Below are positions 33,961 through 43,719 of a stretch of 60,045 nt of DNA, piece by piece. The notes under the pieces were generated by a model. It worked only from the letters and a program-made list of their open reading frames with translations. It was not told the DNA's origin and did not search any database. A program made the translations under genes and the position numbers. Each line of letters begins with the position of its first letter. Position 1 is the first letter of the stretch. The DNA comes from Flavobacteriaceae bacterium (GTDB lineage: Bacteria > Bacteroidota > Bacteroidia > Flavobacteriales > Flavobacteriaceae), in the NCBI GenBank assembly GCA_030830005.1, contig JAURNV010000014.1, positions 1 through 60,045 on the forward strand. The letters run 5' to 3'.

Positions 33961-34449
33961 ATGCTTTTTATTACTAAACCCCAATGGTTACTTGTTTTTT
34001 TTCTATCGTTTCATGTTTTTGTTTTTAGTCAAAACCCCAATACTAACTTAAATTTAGATAAGAAAAATTTAGCCCTATCGGGATATGATTTAATTGAGTA
34101 CTACAACAACAAAGCCATCAAAGGAAATTCGAAACACGAATCAATACATGAAGGAGCTAGATATCATTTTAAAAGTTTAAAAAACAAACTTCTTTTTGAA
34201 AAAAATCCGCTAAAATATACCCCACAATATGGAGGATGGTGCGCGTATGCTATGGGGTATAACGGGGAAAAAGTCTCTGTTAATCCTGAATCATTTAGCA
34301 TTGAAAATGATAAACTCTACCTTTTTTACAAAACATTCTTTAATGACACGAAATCAAAATGGAATAAAAACACAGCAGAATTAAAAAACAATGCTGAGGA
34401 AAACTGGAATAAACTTTTAAACTCCCCAAAAAATGAAAACAAATATTGA
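33961..34449 (+). CDS. exported YHS-domain protein, first gene of a five-gene operon
   Basis: The 162-residue protein has a signal peptide (hydrophobic core at about 9-22, cleavage after VFSQ) and one YHS-type domain. The hallmark strings SGYDLIEYY, YHFKSLKNKLLFEKNP and YGGWCAYAMG are all present, with Cys in the last. YHS domains are short modules often found in metal-related proteins; no ligand is proven for this exported subfamily. The C-terminus is a Lys/Asn-rich tail. Its 3' end overlaps the DoxX gene by 17 bases, so the two are translated together. Confidence 0.85.
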   Translation: MLFITKPQWLLVFFLSFHVFVFSQNPNTNLNLDKKNLALSGYDLIEYYNNKAIKGNSKHESIHEGARYHFKSLKNKLLFEKNPLKYTPQYGGWCAYAMGYNGEKVSVNPESFSIENDKLYLFYKTFFNDTKSKWNKNTAELKNNAEENWNKLLNSPKNENKY

Positions 34450-34834
34450 CTTTTTTTTAAGACTAATAACAGCTGTTATTTTGATACAATCCTTATACTT
34501 CAAATTTACAGGACACGCAGAAGCAGTACACATTTTTTCTACCCTTGGCGTTGAGCCTTGGGGTAGAATTGCGTTAGGTTTTATAGAACTGATTATTGGA
34601 ATTGCTATTTTGTTACCAAGAACAAAAATTTTTGGTATTCTAGGAGCTATTGGCTTAATGATAGGAGCTATTGGAACGCATTTGTTTAGTCCAGTAGGCA
34701 TCATAGTCCATTGGGAGGATAAGTCTGATAATGGGCAACTCTTTGGCATGGCTATTGTTGCGTTCTTGTTTAGCACTATTAGTTTTTTTATTCACTTTAA
34801 GAGAATAAAAAATAACGTTTATAGGGCCTTATAA
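34433..34834 (+). CDS. DoxX-family membrane protein
   Basis: The 133-residue protein has four predicted helices (about 7-24, 42-60, 66-86, 102-122), typical of DoxX. The motif FKFTGHAEAVHIFSTLG near residue 18-34 is family-like. DoxX proteins are associated with redox or thiol stress in several bacteria, but the biochemical role is unclear. It begins inside the YHS gene and precedes the ATP-grasp gene by 19 bases. Confidence 0.85.
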   Translation: MKTNIDFFLRLITAVILIQSLYFKFTGHAEAVHIFSTLGVEPWGRIALGFIELIIGIAILLPRTKIFGILGAIGLMIGAIGTHLFSPVGIIVHWEDKSDNGQLFGMAIVAFLFSTISFFIHFKRIKNNVYRAL

Positions 34835-34853
34835 AGAACATAACCCTGATTTA

Positions 34854-35885
34854 ATGCATATTAAACGTATTTTTAAATACGAGTTTTGGCCGTTTTGGCT
34901 ATTCTACATACCTGCGTATTGTTACTACTTTTATTTAGCCATCAAAGCCAAACGGTGGGTCTATTTTTCAACATTGAATACATGCATGGATTATGGAGGA
35001 GCCTTTTTAAGTTCAAAAAACAATTACTTGAAATTCATCCCAAAAAATTGGATGCCAAGGACAGTTTATGCTCAAAAAAATGATCTCTTTGAAAAAACTC
35101 AAAAACTTCTTTCTGAAAACAACATAACGTTTCCTTTAATTGTTAAGCCAGATATGGGAGAAAGGGGGAAAAATGTGGCGTTGATATATTCGGAAAAAGA
35201 ATTAGAAAATTACTTATTAAATATAAAAGAACCTGTACTAATTCAAGAGTATATTTCCTATCCTATTGAATTAGGTATACTATTCTTTTGGGATACCAAT
35301 AATAAACCGTGCATTAGCTCTATAGGCGTAAAAAAGTTTTGTGAAATTGAGGGAAATGGAAAAGATACCCTAGAAAAAATAGTTCTAAAAAATCATAGAA
35401 TAGCGAAGCGGAAAAATATTTTAAAAGAGAAATTTAAACCCAAGTGGCAGCAAATAATTCCTAAGGGAGAAAAAATATTAATTGAACCCATTGGAAATCA
35501 TAATTTGGGAACCACATTTTATGACGGAAGGAAATACTACTCTGAAGAAATGCTTTCTTGGGTAGTGGAGTGTGTGAAAAATATTCCTGGATTTAATTAT
35601 GGTCGCTTAGATCTAAAAATTGAAAATTGGAGTGCCTTTAGACAGAACAGAGGGGTCAAACTTTTAGAAATCAATGGCGTAAACTCCGAGCCAATACACA
35701 TCTATGATCCTAACTACTTTATTTTGAATGCGTATAAAGATATTTTTTATCACATGAAAATCATCTATTTACTCAGTAAAAATAAAATGGACAAAAAAGC
35801 ACCAACTGTATCGCTACTTGAATTTTTACGTGGAGCAAATAAGGTGCTGAAAAAGAAAAAAATATCCAAATTGTTATACTCATGA
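34854..35885 (+). CDS. ATP-grasp enzyme with a hydrophobic N-terminus
   Basis: The 343-residue protein begins with an aromatic, hydrophobic segment (about 9-32) that could bind the membrane. An ATP-grasp fold follows: the ATP-binding Lys in FPLIVKPDMGERGKNV, the hinge IQEYIS, and Mg2+/acidic residues in LEINGVNSEP. ATP-grasp enzymes activate a carboxylate to acyl phosphate and join it to an amine or thiol. The substrate here is unknown and it resembles neither Ddl nor glutathione synthetase closely. Its stop overlaps the next start in ATGA, showing tight coupling to the DinB-like gene. Confidence 0.82.
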   Translation: MHIKRIFKYEFWPFWLFYIPAYCYYFYLAIKAKRWVYFSTLNTCMDYGGAFLSSKNNYLKFIPKNWMPRTVYAQKNDLFEKTQKLLSENNITFPLIVKPDMGERGKNVALIYSEKELENYLLNIKEPVLIQEYISYPIELGILFFWDTNNKPCISSIGVKKFCEIEGNGKDTLEKIVLKNHRIAKRKNILKEKFKPKWQQIIPKGEKILIEPIGNHNLGTTFYDGRKYYSEEMLSWVVECVKNIPGFNYGRLDLKIENWSAFRQNRGVKLLEINGVNSEPIHIYDPNYFILNAYKDIFYHMKIIYLLSKNKMDKKAPTVSLLEFLRGANKVLKKKKISKLLYS

Positions 35886-36388
35886 ACCTAAAAACCCAAA
35901 TTAAAGTACTCAACGACTTAAAAAAACTACTCAAAAGTTTAAATTCGACTTCTTTTACTTTTAAATGTGATTCGCTTTTTGGAAGTACAATTGGAATGCA
36001 CTTTAGACATATTATTGAGTTTTATGACTGCTGTTTTGAACAAAAAGAAAAAGGAATAATCAACTACGATTTACGTAATAGAAATACAGCTTTAGAACAG
36101 GATATAAATTTTGGTATTATTACAATTAATAAGGTGATAGACAGCATACATCAACTTAAGCACAGCAAAAACGAGAATCTTATACTGGTAAGTGGCTTAA
36201 ATAAAGAAACTAAAAACAATGGCGTTGAAACATCGTTTTACAGAGAGCTTTCTTATTGTATGGATCATTGTATTCATCATCAGAGTTTAATAAAAATTGC
36301 TCTTTTAGAGCAAGGGCTTGTTCATTTGATAGACAAGAATTTTGGGGTCGCTTTTTCAACTCAAAAATACAGACAAGAATGTGCATAG
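35882..36388 (+). CDS. DinB-like four-helix protein
   Basis: The 168-residue protein fits the DinB/YfiT fold: a metal-type His in MHFRHIIEFYD (helix 2) and two more in MDHCIHHQSLIKI (helix 4), the positions that bind a divalent metal in this family. Relatives include thiol transferases that use bacillithiol or mycothiol. This organism has bshB1, so a bacillithiol-linked role is possible. It starts in an ATGA overlap with the ATP-grasp gene and ends inside the start of the NRDE gene. Confidence 0.78.
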   Translation: MNLKTQIKVLNDLKKLLKSLNSTSFTFKCDSLFGSTIGMHFRHIIEFYDCCFEQKEKGIINYDLRNRNTALEQDINFGIITINKVIDSIHQLKHSKNENLILVSGLNKETKNNGVETSFYRELSYCMDHCIHHQSLIKIALLEQGLVHLIDKNFGVAFSTQKYRQECA

Positions 36389-37104
36389 TTACTTATTTCC
36401 CAACCCAAGAAGGCTTTTTCCTTACTACAAATAGGGATGAAAAAAACACACGTCAAACGGCATATCCAAAAGCTTATAAGCATCAGCAACATAACCTTAT
36501 TTATCCAAAAGATTGTGAAAAGGGTGGTAGTTGGGTTGCTATACATACTACACACAAAAAAATGGCTTGCTTGTTAAACGCAAAAGGTGACCAGCCAAAT
36601 CATCATGAAAAAATAAGTAGAGGGAAAATTCCCATTTCTTTATTATTAGACGAAAAGACATTATCTAAGAGAGAATTGTTAAAAAAAGTGTCCCCATTTA
36701 CATTAATTTACATTCAATATTTTGACGAAATTCGGGTTCAAGAATATAACTGGGATGGGAAAAACTTAAATATAGCTTTGGTTGACGAAAAAAAGTCTCA
36801 CTTGTGGGCCTCAAACACACTGTACAGTGCCGATGAAAAAAGTCGTTTAACTAAAAGTTTTGAAAAAGACGTTGAAAAATTTATTAGTCCTAACGACGTA
36901 GTGGACTTTCATAACAAAAATGCACAACCACTACACAATCCGATTTTTTTAAAAAAAGACAGGCAATTACAAACCCTAAGTATTACAAGTCTTCAGGTTA
37001 CAAAAAAAGACGAGATTATATCCTATACCGACCTACTTAAAAAAAGTACAAGAGAAATTAAAATTCTAATCAATAAGCCTTTGCAAAAAGTACTCGATGC
37101 ATAG
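36379..37104 (+). CDS. NRDE-family Ntn-hydrolase-like protein (TANGO2 relative)
   Basis: The 241-residue protein begins Met-Cys, so that removal of Met exposes Cys2, the expected Ntn-type nucleophile. It carries the family's NRDE motif (FLLTTNRDE-like, near residue 19) and the GGSWVAI block that gives the superfamily its name. Relatives include eukaryotic TANGO2, tied to haem or lipid handling. I chose the ATG at 36379 because it creates the Met-Cys start and a ten-base overlap with the DinB-like gene; the longer frame from 36256 lies within that gene. The 3' end overlaps proS by 35 bases on the other strand. Confidence 0.88.
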   Translation: MCIVTYFPTQEGFFLTTNRDEKNTRQTAYPKAYKHQQHNLIYPKDCEKGGSWVAIHTTHKKMACLLNAKGDQPNHHEKISRGKIPISLLLDEKTLSKRELLKKVSPFTLIYIQYFDEIRVQEYNWDGKNLNIALVDEKKSHLWASNTLYSADEKSRLTKSFEKDVEKFISPNDVVDFHNKNAQPLHNPIFLKKDRQLQTLSITSLQVTKKDEIISYTDLLKKSTREIKILINKPLQKVLDA

Positions 37105-38548
37105 CAGGCTTTCCTGAATAAACGCAAGTCCCTATTTCAGTTATCTTATCTAAAGGAATGCACCTAATGGTTGCTTTTGTAGCTTCTTTAATCGCTGTTT
37201 CTGTTTCTTCAGTTCCATCCCAAAACGCCGAAATATACCCTCCTTTTGAAGCTAAAACAGCTTTAAACTCCTCGAAAGTGTCAACTTCAGTAGTATGTTC
37301 AAGACGAAAGGTTTTGGCGCGTTCAAATAAGGCTACTTGTATTTCCTTTAGGGTTGTTGTAATTTCAGTTACCAAATTGGATTGAGCTATACTTTTTTTG
37401 GTTAAAGTATCCCGTCGTGCTAATTCTACTGTTCCATTAGCTACATCACGCGGTCCAATTCCAATGCGAAGCGGAACCCCTTTGAGTTCGTACTCATTAA
37501 ACTTAAAACCGGGTTTATGTGTATCCCGATTATCAAAATGCACCCTGACATCTGCTTTTTGCAGTTCAGCAACTATAGGCGCAACAGCCTTCTCAATCGC
37601 TTCATGTTCTTCATCGCTTCTGTAAATAGGGACTATCACCACTTGATAAGGTGCCAATTCGGGAGGTAATACCAAACCATTGTCGTCACTGTGGGTCATA
37701 ATGAGTGCGCCCATGAGTCGAGTTGAAACCCCCCAAGAGGTTGCCCAAACGTGCTCTAATCCCCCCTCTTTAGTGGCAAATTTTACATCAAAGGCTTTAG
37801 CGAAATTCTGTCCTAAAAAGTGGGATGTTCCTGCTTGCAATGCTTTTCCATCTTGCATAAGCGCCTCAATACAGTATGTTTCTACCGCACCTGCAAAACG
37901 CTCTGCAGCAGACTTTACTCCCTGTACAACTGGAATAGACATATAATTTTCTACAAAGTTGGCATAAACACCATTCATTTTTTTTGCCTCTTCAAGTGCT
38001 TCTGCCTCTGTTGCATGAGCGGTATGCCCTTCTTGCCATAAAAATTCGGCAGTACGCAAAAATAATCGTGTACGCATTTCCCAACGCACAACATTTGCCC
38101 ATTGATTTAATAGAATCGGCAAGTCTCGATAAGACTGAATCCAATTTTTATAGGTACTCCAAATAATCGCCTCACTCGTGGGTCGAACAATTAGCTCTTC
38201 TTCTAATTTTGCTTTAGGGTCTACACGTAACTTCCCAGCCCTATCTGGATCGTTCTCGAGACGGTAGTGCGTCACTACCGCACATTCCTTGGCAAAACCT
38301 TCAGCATTTTGCTCTTCTGCTTCAAACAAACTTTTAGGTACAAATAGTGGAAAATAAGCATTACTGTGGCCTGTTTCTTTAAATTTTTTATCTAATATAG
38401 ATTGCATTCGCTCCCATATAGCGTATCCATATGGCTTTATAACCATACAACCTCGAACAGCTGAGGTTTCTGCCAAATCGGCTTTTACCACAAGTTCATT
38501 ATACCATTTTGAATAGTCTTCGGCACGAGTTGTTAAATGCTTACCCAT
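37070..38548 (-). CDS. proS: prolyl-tRNA synthetase (short, archaeal/eukaryotic-like form)
   Basis: The 492-residue class II synthetase charges tRNA-Pro. The start [19 protein letters not shown], motif 2 region ([23 protein letters not shown]) and motif 3 ([12 protein letters not shown]) are clear. It lacks the editing insertion of the long bacterial form and has the C-terminal domain of the archaeal type, ending in KAY. The ATG at 38548 was preferred over 38560 because it gives the usual N-terminus. A TAGTTTTG promoter element lies upstream. Its tail overlaps the convergent NRDE gene by 35 bases. Confidence 0.96.
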   Translation of the reverse strand: MGKHLTTRAEDYSKWYNELVVKADLAETSAVRGCMVIKPYGYAIWERMQSILDKKFKETGHSNAYFPLFVPKSLFEAEEQNAEGFAKECAVVTHYRLENDPDRAGKLRVDPKAKLEEELIVRPTSEAIIWSTYKNWIQSYRDLPILLNQWANVVRWEMRTRLFLRTAEFLWQEGHTAHATEAEALEEAKKMNGVYANFVENYMSIPVVQGVKSAAERFAGAVETYCIEALMQDGKALQAGTSHFLGQNFAKAFDVKFATKEGGLEHVWATSWGVSTRLMGALIMTHSDDNGLVLPPELAPYQVVIVPIYRSDEEHEAIEKAVAPIVAELQKADVRVHFDNRDTHKPGFKFNEYELKGVPLRIGIGPRDVANGTVELARRDTLTKKSIAQSNLVTEITTTLKEIQVALFERAKTFRLEHTTEVDTFEEFKAVLASKGGYISAFWDGTEETETAIKEATKATIRCIPLDKITEIGTCVYSGKPAMHRVLFAKAY

Positions 38549-38585
38549 AGTTTGGCACAACTTTTGATTTTTGTAAGTTGTAGTA

Positions 38586-38603
38586 CAAAACTACTTAAAT
38601 TTG
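38586..38603. promoter_or_regulatory. back-to-back promoter elements of proS and the lipoprotein gene
   Basis: On the minus strand TAGTTTTG (38593-38586) would drive proS, and on the plus strand TAAATTTG (38596-38603) would drive the lipoprotein operon. The plus-strand box has a TTG at 38571-38573, 22 bases upstream. The two boxes are two bases apart, so RNA polymerase can probably occupy only one at a time. Confidence 0.5.
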
Positions 38604-38626
38604 AGAGTTAATTAAACCTTTCCGTC

Positions 38627-39703
38627 ATGAGAACTATTTACCCACCGTATCGAACAAGAGTTTCAGAATTATTCTTTATCGTTTTTTTGGCTTTATTTAT
38701 CGTGGGTTGCAGCGGTTATCAATCAGTCTCTTATTATAGTGATGGCATATACGGAGAAGTGAATCAACCTCAACAGCCACAAGAAATAGCTTCACCATCT
38801 CAATCTTCCCAACAAAGTGGTTCTTATTATAAAAGTTATTTTGCTGAAAAAGCTTCTCAGGGAATTCAGGACGATTATATTTTTACCGACCCTGAAAACT
38901 ATCAAACCCCAATGCCCGAAGAAACTAGTGTTGGAAACTATCAAGCGCATGGCTCATGGGGTGATCAAGTTGACAGAATAAATGTAAACATCATATATAC
39001 CCGACCTTTTGGTTGGAACTGGGGCTATGGATGGTACGATGCGCCCTATACTTTCGGACGTGCTTCCTTTTGGGGATATAATTATCATCCCTGGTACTTT
39101 TCTGGCCATCATCATAATCCGTATTATAATCCCTATCGCTGGGGATATCGTAATCCCTATTGGAATCGTTGGGACTCATGGGGGTACTACAATCCATACA
39201 TTGACAGGTATTACAACAGAAGTGCGTTAAGAAATGCACCCATTTACAGTAGGTTAAATGGATCAAGAACGATTTCACGAAATTACACCCCTAGCAGAAG
39301 TGCAAGTAGCGTTGATAGGGCTTCAAATGTAACTACCAATAGAACTAGAGCGAGAAGCACAACGAGAACAACCTCGAACAGTGATACACAAAGAAATGGT
39401 AGATCAACAACAACGCAAAAAAGAGAAGGAGTAACAACTCGTAATCAAACACCAAGTCGGACAACTACACGTCGTAATAATTCTGACAGCACTCGTGAGA
39501 ACACAAGTCAATCGCGAAACAACTCATATAATGCTAACCGAAACTATTCCAACAATAGATCTACGTCAAGAAATAACAGTTCAGAGTATAAAAGTTCGTC
39601 TTCGTCTAACAGCAATTACAGAAGTTCAACGCCCACTCGAACAACGAACAGCTCATCAAGGAGTAGCAGTTCATCAAGTCGCAGTTCATCAAGAAGAAGA
39701 TAA
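38627..39703 (+). CDS. lipoprotein with aromatic-rich middle and Arg/Ser/Thr/Asn-rich tail
   Basis: This 358-residue protein begins with a long cationic stretch and the lipobox FIVGC (Cys28), so it is probably exported and lipid-anchored. Residues of about 125-205 are rich in Tyr, Trp, Gly, Asn and Pro (NPYWNRWDSWGYYNPY). Residues of about 215-358 are almost only Ser, Thr, Arg and Asn and close on RSSSRRR. Similar proteins are named vitellogenin-like in some Flavobacteriaceae annotations, but no function is known. Its gene precedes an OmpP1/FadL barrel by four bases. Confidence 0.8.
   Translation: MRTIYPPYRTRVSELFFIVFLALFIVGCSGYQSVSYYSDGIYGEVNQPQQPQEIASPSQSSQQSGSYYKSYFAEKASQGIQDDYIFTDPENYQTPMPEETSVGNYQAHGSWGDQVDRINVNIIYTRPFGWNWGYGWYDAPYTFGRASFWGYNYHPWYFSGHHHNPYYNPYRWGYRNPYWNRWDSWGYYNPYIDRYYNRSALRNAPIYSRLNGSRTISRNYTPSRSASSVDRASNVTTNRTRARSTTRTTSNSDTQRNGRSTTTQKREGVTTRNQTPSRTTTRRNNSDSTRENTSQSRNNSYNANRNYSNNRSTSRNNSSEYKSSSSSNSNYRSSTPTRTTNSSSRSSSSSSRSSSRRR
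39650..39693 (+). repeat. 15-base tandem repeat near the 3' end of the lipoprotein gene
   Basis: Three copies with a 15-base period end in TCATCAAG: the unit GCAGTTCATCAAG at 39666-39678 and 39681-39693, and a variant CAGCTCATCAAG just before. They encode Ser/Arg repeats. As the period is a multiple of three, copy-number change would alter length without frameshift. Confidence 0.7.
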
Positions 39704-39707
39704 TACT

Positions 39708-41246
39708 ATGAAAAAGATAACATTAAACTTTTGGATGCTTATTTGCATCCTAACAGGAGGGTTTTTGTCAGCACAAGAACTGAACGAAATTGTTCAATAC
39801 ACTACGGAAGAGCTTCATGGCTCGGCACGCTACCAAGCGCTTGCAGGTGCTTTTGGTGCTTTAGGGGGCGATTTGTCCGCAATAAGCAATAACCCAGCTT
39901 CATCTACGGTATTTTTACTTAACGAAGCTGGTATAACAATTGGTTTACAATCATACGCAACGGATACTAGCTATTTTAAATCTTTAAAATCAGAGGAAAC
40001 CAATTCGTTTGACGTGGGGCAAGCTGGATTTGTTATGGTGTTTGTTAATTCAAGTAGCAAATGGGATAAAATCGCCTTTGGGTTTAATACACAAATGATG
40101 AATAATTTCAACAAAAACCTTTATGCTCGAGGACTAAACAAACAAAATGGACTTGCGGACTATTTTCTAGATATGGCTGGTTCAACTCTTGACAGAAACA
40201 TCCCCTTTAGTACGTATGATTTTGAAAACAATACAAATAATGAATATTCATATTTAGGAGAGTTTTACGGTGCCGATGCACAACGCACTTATTTGGCGTA
40301 CTACACTGGATTGATAAATTACTATGAGTCCGTTAACGAGGCTCCATACTATGGTTATGTTGATGATAAGGGGTTAGGTATAGACCAAATACACGACTTG
40401 CAAAGCAAGGGGGGACAACGCAAATACACCCTGAATTTTAGCGGACGGTATTTAGAAAAATTATCATTGGGAGTAAACATCAATATTTACAGTGTAGATT
40501 ATAGTCATCGTAAATTAACCTCTGACAAATATGTGGACAGAGAAAACTCGTTTTTAGACCAAGTTGATTTTATTCAAGAGTTAAGTAGTCTAGGAACTGG
40601 TATTTCATTTCAGTTAGGTGCGCTTTATAAAGTTTCTGAAGTGTTGCGATTGGGCTTAAACTACACAAGTCCAACATATTATGAGATTGAAGAAGAATAT
40701 TCTGAAGCCTTAGATGTAAGATATAATGCAGATTTAGATGGTGCAATGGGACGCGCCTTGTATCCGAATGTAATTAATCTGTTGCCTGTATATAACCTTA
40801 AAACTCCATCCATTACACAAGCAAGTATGGCTCTTGTTTTTGGTAAAAACGGGCTTTTAAGTGTTGACTATGGTTTTAAGGACTTTACCTCGACAAAAGT
40901 AAATGATAGCAACGGCGATTTTGATTATTTGAACGACGCTATAAATAACAATCTTGATAGAGCATCATTTTTACGCGCAGGAGGTGAAACTCGCTTTGGA
41001 GATATTAGTCTTCGTGCCGGGTATTGGTTTGATAAAACGCCCTATAAAAACAACCAAGTCATGAACGATCGCAGTGGGTTTGCTATAGGAACAGGTATTC
41101 GCTTTGGAAATACGTCTCTGGATTTGACGTACACTAAAACAAATCAAGATTATAGGCAGCAGCTTTACAACACTGGATTAACAGATACTATTGATGTTCA
41201 GCAGCAAACAGGACAAGTTTCCCTTACCTACAACGTTCGCTTCTAG
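39708..41246 (+). CDS. OmpP1/FadL/TodX-family outer-membrane transporter
   Basis: The 512-residue outer-membrane barrel has a signal peptide (MKKITLNFWMLICILTGGFLSAQ). An N-terminal plug-like motif with family residues follows (AFGALGGDLSAISNNPAS, near 45-62), and it ends in VSLTYNVRF. FadL/TodX proteins carry hydrophobic compounds such as fatty acids or aromatics across the outer membrane. I chose 39708 as the start because the upstream frame (from 39495) overlaps the lipoprotein gene in a Ser/Arg-rich region. It follows that gene by four bases; the ProRS-lipoprotein-OmpP1 order recurs in flavobacteria as I recall. Confidence 0.92.
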   Translation: MKKITLNFWMLICILTGGFLSAQELNEIVQYTTEELHGSARYQALAGAFGALGGDLSAISNNPASSTVFLLNEAGITIGLQSYATDTSYFKSLKSEETNSFDVGQAGFVMVFVNSSSKWDKIAFGFNTQMMNNFNKNLYARGLNKQNGLADYFLDMAGSTLDRNIPFSTYDFENNTNNEYSYLGEFYGADAQRTYLAYYTGLINYYESVNEAPYYGYVDDKGLGIDQIHDLQSKGGQRKYTLNFSGRYLEKLSLGVNINIYSVDYSHRKLTSDKYVDRENSFLDQVDFIQELSSLGTGISFQLGALYKVSEVLRLGLNYTSPTYYEIEEEYSEALDVRYNADLDGAMGRALYPNVINLLPVYNLKTPSITQASMALVFGKNGLLSVDYGFKDFTSTKVNDSNGDFDYLNDAINNNLDRASFLRAGGETRFGDISLRAGYWFDKTPYKNNQVMNDRSGFAIGTGIRFGNTSLDLTYTKTNQDYRQQLYNTGLTDTIDVQQQTGQVSLTYNVRF

Positions 41247-41270
41247 CAAATTTTATTTTTCCGAATGTAG

Positions 41271-41278
41271 TATCTTTG
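41271..41278 (+). promoter_or_regulatory. -7 promoter element of folE
   Basis: TATCTTTG matches TAnnTTTG and lies 18 bases before the folE ATG at 41297, implying a leader of about 12 bases. No clear TTG at the -33 distance. Confidence 0.5.
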
Positions 41279-41296
41279 CTCAGAACAAAAGATGCT

Positions 41297-41980
41297 ATGA
41301 AATTTGATCGATTGCTAAAAGAAACTCTAGAAAACATTCACGACGATGATCATGTGAGTGGAAACATCAATACCCCTTTGCGTGATGATGCTTTTAAGCT
41401 TTCCGATAAAGAAAAAATTGCCCTTATTGAACATGACATGGTACGTATCTTGGAAACTTTAGGAATGGATCTTACTGATGACAGTCTTAAAGGAACTCCT
41501 AAGCGTGTGGCAAAAATGTTTGTTAACGAGCTTTTTGCTGGGCTTCACCCAAACAATAAACCCAGCGCTTCTACCTTCGAAAACAAATACAAATACGGCG
41601 AAATGCTTGTAGAGAAAAATATAACGCTCTACTCAACTTGCGAGCATCACTTGTTACCTATTGTTGGTAAAGCACATGTAGCCTATATTTCTAATGGAAC
41701 TGTCGTGGGCTTGTCAAAAATGAATCGCATTGTTGATTATTTTGCCAAACGACCTCAGGTGCAAGAACGCCTTACGTTACAAGTTGTAAACGCTTTACAA
41801 GAAGTGCTAAACACCGAAGATGTAGCTTGTGTTATTGACGCAAAACACCTCTGTGTAAATGCGCGTGGTATTCGTGATATTGACAGTAGTACCGTAACTG
41901 CAGAATTTGGTGGCGCCTTTAAAAAAGCAGAAGTTAAAAAAGAATTTATTGGATATTTAAATCTTGATACTTCATTTTAG
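41297..41980 (+). CDS. folE: GTP cyclohydrolase I
   Basis: The 227-residue zinc enzyme converts GTP to dihydroneopterin triphosphate in folate synthesis. Zinc ligands lie in [10 protein letters not shown] (Cys, His) and in a later Cys in HLCVNARG; substrate residues [21 protein letters not shown] are typical. I chose ATG 41297 because the longer frame starts inside the promoter. It heads a folE-cysS-yidD unit: cysS begins two bases after its stop. Confidence 0.97.
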   Translation: MKFDRLLKETLENIHDDDHVSGNINTPLRDDAFKLSDKEKIALIEHDMVRILETLGMDLTDDSLKGTPKRVAKMFVNELFAGLHPNNKPSASTFENKYKYGEMLVEKNITLYSTCEHHLLPIVGKAHVAYISNGTVVGLSKMNRIVDYFAKRPQVQERLTLQVVNALQEVLNTEDVACVIDAKHLCVNARGIRDIDSSTVTAEFGGAFKKAEVKKEFIGYLNLDTSF

Positions 41981-41982
41981 AT

Positions 41983-43461
41983 ATGCACAAAACGGCTTCA
42001 TCCTTACATATTTTTAATTCCCTAAGCGGGCAAAAAGAACCTTTTGCGCCAATCGAAAATGAGCAAGTTGGGATGTATGTGTGTGGGCCTACAGTATACA
42101 GTAATGTCCATTTAGGTAACTGCCGTACGTTTATTTCTTTTGATTTGGTGTATCGCTATTTAAAGCATTTAGGCTACTCTGTGCGTTATGTGCGTAATAT
42201 TACAGATGCTGGGCATTTGGAAAACGATGCCGATGAGGGTGAAGACCGCATTTCAAAAAAAGCAAGGGTAGAACAAATAGAACCTATGGAAGTTGTGCAA
42301 AAATACACTGTTGATTTCCATCAAACGCTAGCTGCCTTTAACACCCTAGCTCCAAATATTGAGCCTACGGCTACTGGGCATATTATTGAACAAATTGAAA
42401 TTGTAAAAAGAATTTTAAAGGCTGGATTTGCTTATGAAATCAATGGATCGGTTTATTTTGATGTTGAAAAATACAATGCATCCAATCACTATGGCATTCT
42501 AAGCGGAAGAAAGCTTGAAGACATGATCCACAACACGCGTGTGCTCTCAGGTCAAAATGAGAAACGTGCACCGCAAGATTTTGCGCTGTGGAAAAAGGCA
42601 GAACCACAACACATAATGCGTTGGCCCTCGCCATGGGGAGATGGTTTTCCAGGGTGGCACTTAGAGTGTACTGCCATGAGTACAAAGTACTTGGGGGAAC
42701 AATTTGATATTCACGGAGGAGGAATGGATTTAAAATTTCCTCATCACGAATGTGAAATTGCACAAGCACAAGCAATTAACCATAAAAGCCCCGTTAACAC
42801 ATGGATGCATGCGAATATGCTCACTCTTAATGGGAAAAAAATGGCGAAATCTACTGGTAATAACATTTTGCCAAATGAGCTTTTTAAAGGGTCAAATCCT
42901 GCACTGTCTAAAGCATTTTCGCCTGATGTAACTCGCTTTTTTATGCTTCAAGCGCACTACCGTAGCGTTTTGGATTTAAGTAGCGATGCGCTGGAGGCTG
43001 CCGAGAAGGGTTATAAGCGTCTGATTAAGGGTGTTGAATTGCTGTCCGATTTGCCTGAAAGTAAAAAAAGCAGTGTTGTTATTGATGAATATATTGATTC
43101 TTTTTATAATGCTATGAATGACGACTTCAACAGTCCAATTTTAATTGCCCAGTTATTTGAGATCGTTAAACTTGTTAATCGTATTCAACAAGGAGAAGAA
43201 ACCCTAACCTCAACGGATATTGAAAAAATGCAAAATGCAGTTCATAGTTTTGTTTTTGATGTGTTGGGACTAACTCTTGCTTCAAAAAAAGACGATAATG
43301 AGTATTTAGACAAAGCTATTTCGGTGCTTATTGAGCTACGCAATGATGCGAGATCCAATAAAGATTTTGACACCTCTGATCGTATTCGAGACGAACTTTT
43401 AGCAAAAGGTATTCAGCTTAAAGACGGCAAAGAGGGCACTACCTATTCGCTATCTTCATGA
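41983..43461 (+). CDS. cysS: cysteinyl-tRNA synthetase
   Basis: The 492-residue class I synthetase charges tRNA-Cys. Zinc/cysteine site: [13 protein letters not shown] (HIGH-type), with further ligands in HLECTAM and HHECE. The KMSKS loop appears as KKMAKSTGN. Length is normal. It follows folE by two bases and overlaps the yidD start in ATGA. Confidence 0.97.
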   Translation: MHKTASSLHIFNSLSGQKEPFAPIENEQVGMYVCGPTVYSNVHLGNCRTFISFDLVYRYLKHLGYSVRYVRNITDAGHLENDADEGEDRISKKARVEQIEPMEVVQKYTVDFHQTLAAFNTLAPNIEPTATGHIIEQIEIVKRILKAGFAYEINGSVYFDVEKYNASNHYGILSGRKLEDMIHNTRVLSGQNEKRAPQDFALWKKAEPQHIMRWPSPWGDGFPGWHLECTAMSTKYLGEQFDIHGGGMDLKFPHHECEIAQAQAINHKSPVNTWMHANMLTLNGKKMAKSTGNNILPNELFKGSNPALSKAFSPDVTRFFMLQAHYRSVLDLSSDALEAAEKGYKRLIKGVELLSDLPESKKSSVVIDEYIDSFYNAMNDDFNSPILIAQLFEIVKLVNRIQQGEETLTSTDIEKMQNAVHSFVFDVLGLTLASKKDDNEYLDKAISVLIELRNDARSNKDFDTSDRIRDELLAKGIQLKDGKEGTTYSLSS

Positions 43462-43682
43462 GAAAAATTCTCATCTTTCCTTTAATAACTTTCATTCGAA
43501 TCTATCAAATTCTTATCTCTCCACTTTTCCCCGCAAGTTGTAGATTTTACCCTACATGTTCAAACTACGGGCTTGAAGCTTTACGCAAACATGGGGCTTT
43601 TAAAGGGGTTGCATTAACTATCAAACGCATAAGCCAATGTCATCCTTGGGGTGGAAAAGGGCACGATCCTGTACCGGATTAG
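43458..43682 (+). CDS. yidD: YidD membrane-insertion efficiency factor
   Basis: The 74-residue protein has the family pattern: amphipathic N-terminal helix, then the motif [19 protein letters not shown] with its Cys pair, and [14 protein letters not shown] at the C-terminus. YidD assists YidC-dependent membrane insertion. In many bacteria it sits between rnpA and yidC; here it is instead coupled to cysS through an ATGA overlap. Confidence 0.95.
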   Translation: MRKILIFPLITFIRIYQILISPLFPASCRFYPTCSNYGLEALRKHGAFKGVALTIKRISQCHPWGGKGHDPVPD

Positions 43683-43696
43683 GTAAAATTTTCCTG

Positions 43697-43704
43697 TATA
43701 TTTA
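43697..43704 (+). promoter_or_regulatory. candidate -7 element of lgt
   Basis: TATATTTA matches TAnnTTTG except at the last base and lies 15 bases before the lgt ATG in the 37-base gap behind yidD. Weak evidence. Confidence 0.3.
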
Positions 43705-43719
43705 GCGAAAATTTATACC

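Noticed and set aside
36256-36378. Extended N-terminus of the NRDE gene
   Set aside because: These 41 codons lie wholly within the DinB-like gene, and the Met-Cys start at 36379 is what the Ntn fold needs.
39495-39707. Extended N-terminus of the OmpP1/FadL gene
   Set aside because: It overlaps the Ser/Arg-rich end of the lipoprotein gene, and a perfect signal peptide starts at 39708.
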